From the NCBI RefSeq assembly GCF_014640315.1, contig NZ_BMGS01000004.1, forward strand, positions 310,001-374,000: 64,000 bases of DNA, written 5' to 3'. The translations under genes and the position numbers were made by a program. Below are positions 8,480 through 16,086 of the stretch, piece after piece (the stretch's first letter is position 1; every line of letters starts with the position of its first letter). This DNA is from Hymenobacter glacieicola (GTDB lineage Bacteria; Bacteroidota; Bacteroidia; Cytophagales; Hymenobacteraceae). The notes beneath the pieces are model-generated. The model had not been told where the DNA came from. It was given only the letters and a program-made list of their open reading frames with translations, and did not search any database.

Positions 8480-8953
8480 ATGGCTACCATCAACTATTAC
8501 ACTCCGGAAGGTCTTCAGAAGCTGAAGGATGAGCTGCAGGACCTCAAAATCCGCGGTCGGGCCAAAGCCGCCGATGACCTGCGCGAAGCCCGTGACAAAG
8601 GCGACCTGAGCGAAAACGCGGAGTACGACGCAGCCAAGGAAGCCCAGGGCTTGCTCGAACTCAAGATTTCCAAGCTGGAAGAAATCGTCGGCAACGCCCG
8701 CGTGCTGGATGAAACCAATCTGGATACTTCCAAGGTGCTCATTATGAGCAAAGTGAAACTGAAGAACCTGAAAAACAACATGGTTCTGGACTATACCCTG
8801 GTAGCGGAGGAGGAAGCCAATCTGGCCGCCGGCAAAATCTCCGTAAAGTCGCCCATCGGGAAAGGGTTGCTGGGCAAATCGGCCGGCGACACGGCTGAAA
8901 TTACGGTGCCCGCCGGCAAGCTCCAGTTTGAAATCCTGGAAATCAGCCGCTAG
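8480..8953 (+). CDS. greA: Transcript cleavage factor GreA
   Basis: Rescues backtracked RNA polymerase by stimulating cleavage of the nascent RNA through its secondary channel. It has 157 residues: an N-terminal coiled coil (about 1-75) and a C-terminal FKBP-like domain (80-157). The acidic tip residues that hold the catalytic metal are visible in GDLSENAEYD. The ATG at 8480 (MATINYYTPEG) is preferred over an in-frame codon at 8459 that lies inside the terminator T-tract. Its leader seems to contain an intrinsic terminator. Confidence 0.96.
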   Translation: MATINYYTPEGLQKLKDELQDLKIRGRAKAADDLREARDKGDLSENAEYDAAKEAQGLLELKISKLEEIVGNARVLDETNLDTSKVLIMSKVKLKNLKNNMVLDYTLVAEEEANLAAGKISVKSPIGKGLLGKSAGDTAEITVPAGKLQFEILEISR

Positions 8954-9012
8954 CAATGACGCCGGAAGCTGATGCATGCGTGCGTTAACGTACTGCATCG
9001 TTTCCGTCTGGG

Positions 9013-9050
9013 AAAGGGCGAGGCCAACCGGCTTCGCCCTTTTGCGTTTT
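9013..9050 (+). terminator. greA terminator
   Basis: A 13-bp stem, 9013-9025 with 9030-9042, closed by loop AACC, followed by TGCGTTTT. It is 60 bp after the greA stop codon and separates greA from the HIT-NuiA gene. Confidence 0.75.
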
Positions 9051-9144
9051 GCCCCGTACTTTGAAGCCCTGAACTGCCTTATCGTCCTGCGGGCGGGGCC
9101 GGCTACCCTGCCACTTCCCCTTTCACCCCTCACCATTTCACCGT

Positions 9145-10020
9145 ATGCCTTCTATCTTTTCTCGTATCGTATCGGGCGAGCTGCCCGCCTACAAAGTGGC
9201 CGAGGACGACCAGCACCTGGCGTTTCTGGACATTACCCCGCTGGTGGAAGGCCACACGCTGGTCATCCCCAAAAAGGAGGTCGACTACATTTTCGATTTG
9301 CCGCCCGCTGAGTTGGCCGCCCTGCACCAGTTTGCCCAGCGCGTGGCCAAGGGCGTGAAGGCGGCCGTAGCCTGCAAGCGGATTGGGGTAGCGGTAATCG
9401 GGCTGGAAGTGCCCCATGCGCACATTCACCTGATTCCGATGAAGCAGGTTTCGGACATGAACTTTGCCAACCCCAAGATAAAAGTGGCCGATGCGCGCAT
9501 GCAGGAGCTGGCCGCCGCCATTGCGGCCCAGGTACCGGGCGGCGCGGAAGGTGTCGCCGCTTCGGCTACCGCCCTGACCAGCAAAGCCAGCCGCGAAACC
9601 ACCGAAGCCAACGATGCCCCAGCTACCTCCGACGCTACCCTGCAGCAGCTCCAGCAGCTAACCCAAGGCCTCGTGTACATGAGCGAATCGGATGCGCCGC
9701 TGAAGGCCGTGAGCTACCCCGCGCCGGCGGGCGCCGCTACCGATGCGGCCCTGGCCACGCTGGCCGGCGTGCCCGCGGATACGCCAGTGGAAAAGCAGGA
9801 GCTAACTTACTTTCTGCGCAACCACACCGCCGACAATGGTGTGCTGGGCAACCCGGAGCTGGCTAACCGCTTCAAAGCGCTACAGATGTACTTAAAGCAG
9901 GAGCTTAACAAGGTGCAAGTCTATCGTTTCGGGAGCGGTCCGCAGGTGCCGGTGCTGGTACTGGGCGAGGCCGAAGGTGGAAAGCTAGCTGGCTTCAAAA
10001 CCGTGCTGACGGAAACCTAA
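9145..10020 (+). CDS. HIT-family hydrolase fused to a nuclease A inhibitor-like (NuiA) domain
   Basis: A 291-residue two-domain protein. Residues 1-130 form a complete HIT nucleotide-binding domain with the histidine triad H91-x-H93-x-H95 (PHAHIHLIP), resembling Hint-type purine nucleoside phosphoramidases. Residues 131-165 are an Ala/Thr/Ser-rich linker. Residues 166-291 resemble NuiA, the cyanobacterial inhibitor of the secreted nuclease NucA: LVYMSESDAPL (177-187), a YFLRNHTADNGVLGN segment, then KVQVYRFGSG. From memory of the NucA-NuiA structure, a glutamate in the SES-like segment and the C-terminal threonine touch the nuclease active site. Here E181 and the terminal T291 are both present. 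No signal peptide, so cytosolic. A NucA-like nuclease is encoded 1.6 kb downstream on the other strand. Confidence 0.85.
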   Translation: MPSIFSRIVSGELPAYKVAEDDQHLAFLDITPLVEGHTLVIPKKEVDYIFDLPPAELAALHQFAQRVAKGVKAAVACKRIGVAVIGLEVPHAHIHLIPMKQVSDMNFANPKIKVADARMQELAAAIAAQVPGGAEGVAASATALTSKASRETTEANDAPATSDATLQQLQQLTQGLVYMSESDAPLKAVSYPAPAGAATDAALATLAGVPADTPVEKQELTYFLRNHTADNGVLGNPELANRFKALQMYLKQELNKVQVYRFGSGPQVPVLVLGEAEGGKLAGFKTVLTET

Positions 10021-10068
10021 ACAAATGTAAGTGTCTGGCCCTACTGCGTCATTGCAACTCGCATACTA

Positions 10069-10101
10069 CCAGCGGCCCGCCCCGAAACGGCGGGCCGCTG
10101 G
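10069..10101. terminator. GC-rich hairpin after the HIT-NuiA gene
   Basis: A perfect 13-bp stem (10069-10081 with 10089-10101) and 7-nt loop, 48 bp after the HIT-NuiA stop. The T-tract is poor on both strands, so this is a stable hairpin and only a possible terminator. Confidence 0.5.
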
Positions 10102-10135
10102 CGTTGAATCCAGGAATTGGCTCATATCGGTTTTT

Positions 10136-10165
10136 AACGCTACAGTTTGCGCAAGCTGTAGCGTT
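10136..10165. repeat. 30-bp near-perfect palindrome between convergent genes
   Basis: Arms AACGCTACAG and CTGTAGCGTT surround TTTGCGCAAG, which is itself almost self-complementary (TTGCGCAA). Only one pair of symmetric positions breaks the palindrome. A T-run precedes rather than follows it, so it does not look like a rho-independent terminator in either direction. Confidence 0.6.
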
Positions 10166-10229
10166 CAGAACCGCGCCCCTGAGTAGCCGGCTGGTTGCCA
10201 AGCTGAGTGAAGATGGGTAACGTGGTCAG

Positions 10230-11393
10230 TTAGTCAATATCTGAGCGGCGGGCCAGGGCGGCTACCGCTAAGCCCATGAGGGCAATCAGGGTAAATGACA
10301 CCCGCAAGTTGGTAGCGCCGGCCACCAGCCCGATGACAGGCGGGCCGAGCAAAAAACCGGCAAACCCAACCGTAGACACCGCAGCCAGCGCCACGCCCGG
10401 CGACATGGTTTTGGAACGCCCGGCGGCTCCGTACACCAGCGGCACCACCGACGACACCCCCAATCCTACCAGCATAAAGCCCAGGGTAGCAGCAACCACA
10501 TTCGGAAAAGCCACCGCAATGAGTAAGCCCGCGGCTTCGAGCAAACCACTCAGCACCAGGGTACGCTGGCGGCCGAAGCGGTCCGCAAACCAATCGGCCA
10601 CGAAACGGCCCGCCGCCATGGTGCTCATAAAGGCGGCAAACCCCACGCCCACTAGGTCTTTATCGGCCCGCACAATTTTGCCGAAGTATACCCCGCTCCA
10701 GTCAAACATGGTGCCCTCGCAGAGCAGGGAGCAGAAGGCCAGCACGCCCAGCAGCAGCAACGACTTGTCGGGGAGCACAAAAATCGGGGCATCCGCTTCC
10801 CGGGGCGCATCGGCCGGCAGCAAATACGGGCGGACCAGAAACACACTGCTGATGACCACGGCCGCCACCAGCAGAAAGTGGGGCAAGGGCGCAATGGCGT
10901 TGCTGATCATAAAGGTGCCGAGGGCCGCGCCCGCAAAGCCCGCCAGGCTCCACAAGCCGTGGAAGGCCGCCATAATGGACTTGCCGTACAGGGCCTCCAC
11001 GCCCACGGCCTGGGTGTTAATGCTGATGTTGGCCATGTTGCTGGCCAGCCCGAACAAAACCAGGGCCCCCATCAGCAGCGGGATAGTAGTGGCCAGCCCC
11101 AGCAACGGCAGAAACGCCGCGTACAGAAACAGGCCCAGCACCGTGAGCAACCGGCTGCCAAAGCGGGCCACCAGCCACCCCGACAGCGGCAGCGAGGCCA
11201 TGGAGCCCACGGGCACGGCCAGCAATACGCCTCCTAGCTCGGTATCGGAAAGGCCGAGCTGCTGCTGCACGGTAGGAATGCGCGCCGCCCACGTGGAAAA
11301 GCACAGGCCCTGCAGCAAAAACGCGGCGCTAACGGCCAGGCGGTACGTGCGGTGGGGCCGGAGCAGAGACGAAGTAAGGGTCGGAGCAGGCAT
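10230..11393 (-). CDS. MFS transporter
   Basis: A 387-residue integral membrane protein with about 12 hydrophobic helices and the alternating N- and C-terminal halves of the major facilitator superfamily. The segment WAARIPTVQQQLGLSDTELGG near the N-terminus and the loop after helix 2 (SGWLVARFGSR, a motif-A-like segment) resemble the YbjJ/fucose-permease-like branch. The substrate cannot be inferred. The start is placed at the ATG at 11393 (MPAPTLTSS); a longer in-frame start would add an unlikely non-hydrophobic 53-residue leader. It lies between the HIT-NuiA gene (convergent) and the NucA-like nuclease (same strand). Confidence 0.88.
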   Translation of the reverse strand: MPAPTLTSSLLRPHRTYRLAVSAAFLLQGLCFSTWAARIPTVQQQLGLSDTELGGVLLAVPVGSMASLPLSGWLVARFGSRLLTVLGLFLYAAFLPLLGLATTIPLLMGALVLFGLASNMANISINTQAVGVEALYGKSIMAAFHGLWSLAGFAGAALGTFMISNAIAPLPHFLLVAAVVISSVFLVRPYLLPADAPREADAPIFVLPDKSLLLLGVLAFCSLLCEGTMFDWSGVYFGKIVRADKDLVGVGFAAFMSTMAAGRFVADWFADRFGRQRTLVLSGLLEAAGLLIAVAFPNVVAATLGFMLVGLGVSSVVPLVYGAAGRSKTMSPGVALAAVSTVGFAGFLLGPPVIGLVAGATNLRVSFTLIALMGLAVAALARRSDID

Positions 11394-11592
11394 AGGAAAC
11401 GGTTGGCAAGTCAAAAAAACACCCATTACACCCCGGTAGGGGCATAATGGGTGGGAGTTAGAGCAGAAGTAAGCGCGGTGGGGCGCGCCGGGGTAAAGAT
11501 CAGCAAAACTGCGGAAGCCCTCTTGGTTTCTACTGCTGGCATGTACGCCCACCTACCCGAGAGGTTGCTGCCGAGGTTGGGGCCCGCCCGCG

Positions 11593-13044
11593 CTACCGCA
11601 CCGGGCCCGTGTCAACGCGCGCTTCCAGCCGGTCTTGGACGGCCAGCGGAAGCTTACTGAGTAAATCCAGGCCGGAAGCGGCCTCAATGGCGTCCACGCT
11701 CACGCGGTACCGGCTCCAGTCGGGGCTCACCGACTGGTCGTTGGGCGTATCCACGGCTACGACGCGGGCTTGGCCGGCGGCGATGCGCTGCAGGTCGTTG
11801 CTGCCTTCTGGTAGCAGCACCAGCACCTTCCAGATGCGGGCGGGCACCGTTACCCGGCCCTGGTCGATGGTCGTTAGTTTGCCGTTCTGGCCGGTGCCGC
11901 CCTTGCCGTAGCTGCCCATGATAACGTAGATTTCCTGACCCTGGCGCACTTGGTCGCGGCCCCATTCCTCCAGGGCGCTCCAGGTGCGCTGGTTGTTGTT
12001 GCCGGCCTGCGGAATCATGTTGGTCATCAGGAAGGTAGCCGAGTTGTCGTCCAGGTCCGTGGTGCGGTCGGCGCTGGGGCAGTTGTGGCCTTTGTCGAAG
12101 CCGGAGCCCGCGTAGGAGTTGCGCGACACCTGGTAAAACTGGCGGGGCAGGGCCGGGTCGGGGCGGAAGTCATCCTGGCGGGGAGCCGCGCCCATCCAGG
12201 CCCGGTTCAGGTGCCAGCTAACCCAGGTGGGCGTACCGCGGAGGGCGTTGTAGCCAATAGTGAACTGGGGCTTGATGAGCAGGTAGTTGGTGGGCGTGTT
12301 TACGTCCGGGGTGGCGCCGCTGGGGTTGCCTAGGGCCAGGTTCTCGTCGCGGCCCATTACTACGGCCTCGGCCTGGGCGGTAGTGCTGGGGGGTAGGCTG
12401 GGTGCTGGTGGGGTAGGGGCTGAGGGAGCCGGGGCCACCCCACCGCCGGCCACCCCACCGCTGCTTGCTTCCAGGGCAATGTCGTCGATGTTCAGGCGGC
12501 CCGTACCCCCATCGGTCTTGCGGATTTCCAGACGCAAGGGGCCGGCCGCTCCGCCCTGAAACGTCGTTACAATGAGCCGCGGCCCCTGGGCCCGCACCGG
12601 CTGCCCGATGCGCCGAAACGTGCGGCCCTGGTCTAGGCTGCCCCACAGCTCCCAGGTGCTGGCCGGGTCGTTGCCGTAGGCGGCGCTTTTGATGCGGATG
12701 GTTTGCACGCCACTTGGGGCATCAAAGTTCATGCGCAGCCGCCCCTGCCCGCGCAGGCGCGCCGCGCGCTGCCCGTTTTTGTGGTCCTGTTCAGAAGAGC
12801 CGATCAGGGCATCCTCGAAGTGCCAGGATCCGGAGCTTAGGTTTTCATCGGCAGTAGCGTAGGCTCCTTTCTCGGCCGACTCAAAGGTTTCCGGGAAGCG
12901 CCCCATGTCCGACTGCACTGGCTGAGCAGCCGACGGGTTGGCCGGGGGCGTGCGGGCCGTTTCGGGGGAGTTTTGGGAGCAGCCCAGCGTGGTCAGGCTG
13001 AGCAGCAGAGCGAAGGAAAGCAAGGGAGCGGGGCGTGAAAACAT
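11593..13044 (-). CDS. NucA-family DNA/RNA non-specific endonuclease, secreted lipoprotein
   Basis: 483 residues. A signal peptide with lipobox TLGC (C22) predicts an exported, lipid-anchored protein. Residues about 50-192 form a beta-sandwich of the type often found before nucleases in Bacteroidota. Residues 193-225 are a Pro/Gly-rich linker. Residues 230-483 are a beta-beta-alpha-metal nuclease: DKGH at 317-320 supplies the general base H320, followed by PSADRT and, near 334-356, a DN.ATFLMTNM.PQ..NNN..TW pattern that carries the metal-binding asparagine. This pattern is very close to Anabaena NucA, although NucA has DRGH. The ATG at 13044 begins the signal peptide; upstream in-frame codons overlap the divergent kinase gene. 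Probable role: extracellular nucleic-acid degradation. Confidence 0.93.
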   Translation of the reverse strand: MFSRPAPLLSFALLLSLTTLGCSQNSPETARTPPANPSAAQPVQSDMGRFPETFESAEKGAYATADENLSSGSWHFEDALIGSSEQDHKNGQRAARLRGQGRLRMNFDAPSGVQTIRIKSAAYGNDPASTWELWGSLDQGRTFRRIGQPVRAQGPRLIVTTFQGGAAGPLRLEIRKTDGGTGRLNIDDIALEASSGGVAGGGVAPAPSAPTPPAPSLPPSTTAQAEAVVMGRDENLALGNPSGATPDVNTPTNYLLIKPQFTIGYNALRGTPTWVSWHLNRAWMGAAPRQDDFRPDPALPRQFYQVSRNSYAGSGFDKGHNCPSADRTTDLDDNSATFLMTNMIPQAGNNNQRTWSALEEWGRDQVRQGQEIYVIMGSYGKGGTGQNGKLTTIDQGRVTVPARIWKVLVLLPEGSNDLQRIAAGQARVVAVDTPNDQSVSPDWSRYRVSVDAIEAASGLDLLSKLPLAVQDRLEARVDTGPVR

Positions 13045-13218
13045 AAACAGCGGTACAAAATGCGCAACGAATGTAGTGCAGAAGCTGAGCATTCCGCGCC
13101 GAGTTACCAGCGGGGAATATCGTGCCGTGCGCAGGCAACTAACTACCGTGCAGGTTGGATTCCCTGCGCGTTCTGTGAACTTGCAGATCTTATTCCTAGT
13201 TACGCCGCCCCTGCTGCC

Positions 13219-15819
13219 ATGTCCGCTACCCCTCCTTTTCCGGCTACTGAGTCGCCTTCCGCCACGGAACTGCTCGATGATGTGCTGTTCGTGTCGCTGA
13301 CGGGCGTGCTGTTCTACCAGCCGGTGTATGCCCCTGGCACCCCAGAAATCGTTGATTTCCGGTGCGTACGCCTTAACCAGGCGGCCCAGCGGATGCTGGA
13401 GCTGACGGAGAAAGTCGGCTGGACCCTGCTTTCCCAGTATCCATCCTGCCAGCAGAACGGCGTGTTTACCTATTACTGCCAGGCCTTTGAGAACGGGCAG
13501 GCCGAACGCTTCGATGTCAACTACCAAGCCGACCGGCTGGATAATTTTTTTCACCTGGTCGCCCGGCGTAGCGGCAGCTTGCTAGTGGTCAGCTTTACTG
13601 ATACCGCCGACCAGAACCGCAGCACCGTGGAGCAGGTGCTGCGGGAAAGTCACGCCCGGGAGCGGCAGGCCCGCGCCGATACCGAAACCCAACGCCAGCG
13701 CCTGCACGATATGCTTATGCAACTGCCCGTGTGCGTGGCCATCACCCACGGCCCCGACCTGGTGTTTGAGTTGGTAAATCCGCACTACCAGCAACTGTTT
13801 CCGGAGCGTGTTATGCAGGGCTTGCCCCTGGCCGTGGCTTTACCTGAGCTCAGGAGTCAGGGTATATATGAGGTGCTGGCCCACGTGTACCGCACCGGGG
13901 AGCCATATTACCACCAGGAACAGGAAACCTGGGTTGACTTAACTAAATCGGGGCGGCTGGAAAAGCGCTACTTCAACGTGTTTTTCCAAGCCCTGCGCGA
14001 TGCGGATGGGAGCATTTATGGCCTGCTGAATTTTGCCAACGACGTAACGGAGCAAGTAACTGCCCGCCGGCAGGTGGAGCTGCTGAATCAGGAACTGGCC
14101 ATTTACAACGAAGAGCTGCAAGCGGCCAACGAGGAGTTCAGCATCAACAACACGGAGCTGGCAGAGGCGCAACGCAGCCTGCTGAACCTAAACCAGGAAC
14201 TGGAGGCGCGCGTGGAGGTGCGTACGACCCAGGTAGCGGAAGCTCTACGCAAAGCCGAGCAGCAGGGCCAGCTGCTGGAGCAGCAAAAGCAGTTGCTTCA
14301 GCATATCCTAAGCCAGGTTCCGGCCTCCATTGCCACCCTTGCCGGCCCTGAGCATCAGTACACTTTTTTCAATAGCAGCTACTACGTGCTAACTGGGCAA
14401 CGGGCCCAGCGTGGCTTGTCTGTGGCCGAGGCCCTGCCGGAAGTAAACGCACAGGGGTTTGTGCGCCTGCTAGATAAGGTGTACAGCACGGGCCAGCCTT
14501 TTGTAGGGGTAGAAGCGCCCGTACTGCTGTACGACCCAGTCAGCAACGCGCCCCGGCAGCAGTACATCGATTTCGTGTACCAGCCCTTGGTAACGGAGCA
14601 AGGCAACACCCAAGGAATTCTGGCCTTTATTGTGGATGCCACCGATAAGGTACTGGCCCGCCGGGAGGGGGAGCGTAGCCAAGAGCTGCTGCAACTGGCC
14701 TTGACGGCCGGCCAGATGGGAACCTGGCACCTGGATTTGCGCACGGATGCCTCCGAGCGGTCCTTGCAGCACGATCAGCTGTTTGGTTACGCCACGGCAC
14801 AGGCCGAGTGGGGCCTGGAACGGTTTATGAACCACATAGTACCCGAGCACCGGCCGCTGGTAGTAGCAGCATTTGAGGAGGCCCGTCGTACGGGGGCGTT
14901 GCAATTTGAAACCCAGATTGTCCGCCTCGATGGGCAGCGCCGCTGGATTGAAGTGCGAGGCAAGGTCTTCTACGCCGAAGATGGGGAAGCCCTGCGTATG
15001 GCGGGCGTTGTGACGGAGATAACTGCGCGCAAGGTAGTGCAGCAGCAGCTACAGCTTCTGACGGACGAGCTGGAAGCAACCAATGCCAAGCTGGAAGGCA
15101 GAAACCAAGACCTGCTACTAACCAACCAGCAGCTCAAGCGCACCAATGTGGACCTGGACAACTTTATTTACACGGCCTCCCACGATCTGAAAGCGCCTAT
15201 TCTCAACATTGAAGGGTTGCTGAACGCCTTGCAGGATAGCCTGCCTTCTACCCCCGATACCCCAGAGGTAACCCAGATTCTGGAGCTGATGTACGGGTCA
15301 GTGGAGCGCTTTAAAACCACCATTGCCCAGCTCACCGACGTGGCCCGCCTCCAGCAGGAATACGCCCAGCCGTCTACGGAGGTAGCCCTGGCTCCGGTGC
15401 TGGAAGGCGTACTCCTGGACCTGGCGCCCCTGCTTCAGGAAACTGGCGCCCAACTGGAGCTGCACGTGGAGGATTGCCCCATGGTGGCCTTTTCCGAGAA
15501 AAACCTACGCTCCGTGGTGTACAACCTCATCAGCAACGCCGTGAAGTATCACCACCCCGAGCGGGTGCCGCGGGTGCAGGTGCAGTGCCGAACGGAGCCG
15601 CAGTTTCTGGTGCTGGAAGTGCGGGATAACGGCCTGGGTCTAGACATGGCCAACGGGCAAAAGCTATTCGTGATGTTTCGCCGCTACCACGCCCACGTCG
15701 AGGGCACAGGTATCGGGCTGTACATGGTTAATAAAATGGTGGAAAATGCCGGCGGCCGCATTGAGGTAGCCAGCACGGTTGGGGAGGGCTCCACGTTTTC
15801 CGTGTACCTGCCGCGGTAG
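13219..15819 (+). CDS. Multi-PAS sensor histidine kinase
   Basis: 866 residues, no membrane segment, so probably cytosolic. About four PAS-like domains (roughly 20-140, 165-285, 370-500, 505-630) are separated by a long coiled coil (285-365). The dimerisation/phosphoacceptor domain has the H-box TASHDLKAP with H655. The ATPase domain (about 745-866) shows NLISNAVKY (N box), DNGLGLD (G1) and GTGIGLYMV (G2). The ATG at 13219 (MSATPPFP) is chosen; earlier in-frame codons would overlap the divergent nuclease start. No response regulator is adjacent, so it is an orphan kinase. Ligand unknown. Confidence 0.92.
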   Translation: MSATPPFPATESPSATELLDDVLFVSLTGVLFYQPVYAPGTPEIVDFRCVRLNQAAQRMLELTEKVGWTLLSQYPSCQQNGVFTYYCQAFENGQAERFDVNYQADRLDNFFHLVARRSGSLLVVSFTDTADQNRSTVEQVLRESHARERQARADTETQRQRLHDMLMQLPVCVAITHGPDLVFELVNPHYQQLFPERVMQGLPLAVALPELRSQGIYEVLAHVYRTGEPYYHQEQETWVDLTKSGRLEKRYFNVFFQALRDADGSIYGLLNFANDVTEQVTARRQVELLNQELAIYNEELQAANEEFSINNTELAEAQRSLLNLNQELEARVEVRTTQVAEALRKAEQQGQLLEQQKQLLQHILSQVPASIATLAGPEHQYTFFNSSYYVLTGQRAQRGLSVAEALPEVNAQGFVRLLDKVYSTGQPFVGVEAPVLLYDPVSNAPRQQYIDFVYQPLVTEQGNTQGILAFIVDATDKVLARREGERSQELLQLALTAGQMGTWHLDLRTDASERSLQHDQLFGYATAQAEWGLERFMNHIVPEHRPLVVAAFEEARRTGALQFETQIVRLDGQRRWIEVRGKVFYAEDGEALRMAGVVTEITARKVVQQQLQLLTDELEATNAKLEGRNQDLLLTNQQLKRTNVDLDNFIYTASHDLKAPILNIEGLLNALQDSLPSTPDTPEVTQILELMYGSVERFKTTIAQLTDVARLQQEYAQPSTEVALAPVLEGVLLDLAPLLQETGAQLELHVEDCPMVAFSEKNLRSVVYNLISNAVKYHHPERVPRVQVQCRTEPQFLVLEVRDNGLGLDMANGQKLFVMFRRYHAHVEGTGIGLYMVNKMVENAGGRIEVASTVGEGSTFSVYLPR

Positions 15820-15899
15820 GAAGGCGCTTGGGCTGGCTGCTGGGCAGGCTTGCCAGCGTAGAAGTGTCTTAAGAGGGATAGAGAAGCTGTAAAGAACTG

Positions 15900-15916
15900 A
15901 TTTTCAGTGTGAAAAT
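15900..15916. promoter_or_regulatory. Small palindrome upstream of pta
   Basis: ATTTTCA-GTG-TGAAAAT, a 7-bp inverted repeat in the 267-bp AT-richer spacer before pta. It could be an operator; no promoter consensus is clear next to it. Confidence 0.3.
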
Positions 15917-16086
15917 AGAAGGCCGTGTAGTGTGCTGTCAGGCCGCTGCTGTAGCGGAAAACTTAAATTTTCAAGTCTGAACTGCCCACCTGTTATCCTT
16001 GCCCGATTGGCTTGCGTAGGCAGTACTTCCCTGCGGCCCCGGCCTCATCCGCCGTCCTGCCGCATCTGCTACCAACTTTCACGGCA

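Noticed and set aside
10276..11439. 387-codon plus-strand frame across the MFS transporter
   Set aside because: Exactly antisense to the transporter, rich in Ser/Thr/Pro without any domain.
13045..13554. N-terminal extension of the NucA-like nuclease
   Set aside because: Would overlap the divergent kinase gene and place a signal peptide in the middle of the protein; the start at 13044 gives a proper lipoprotein signal.
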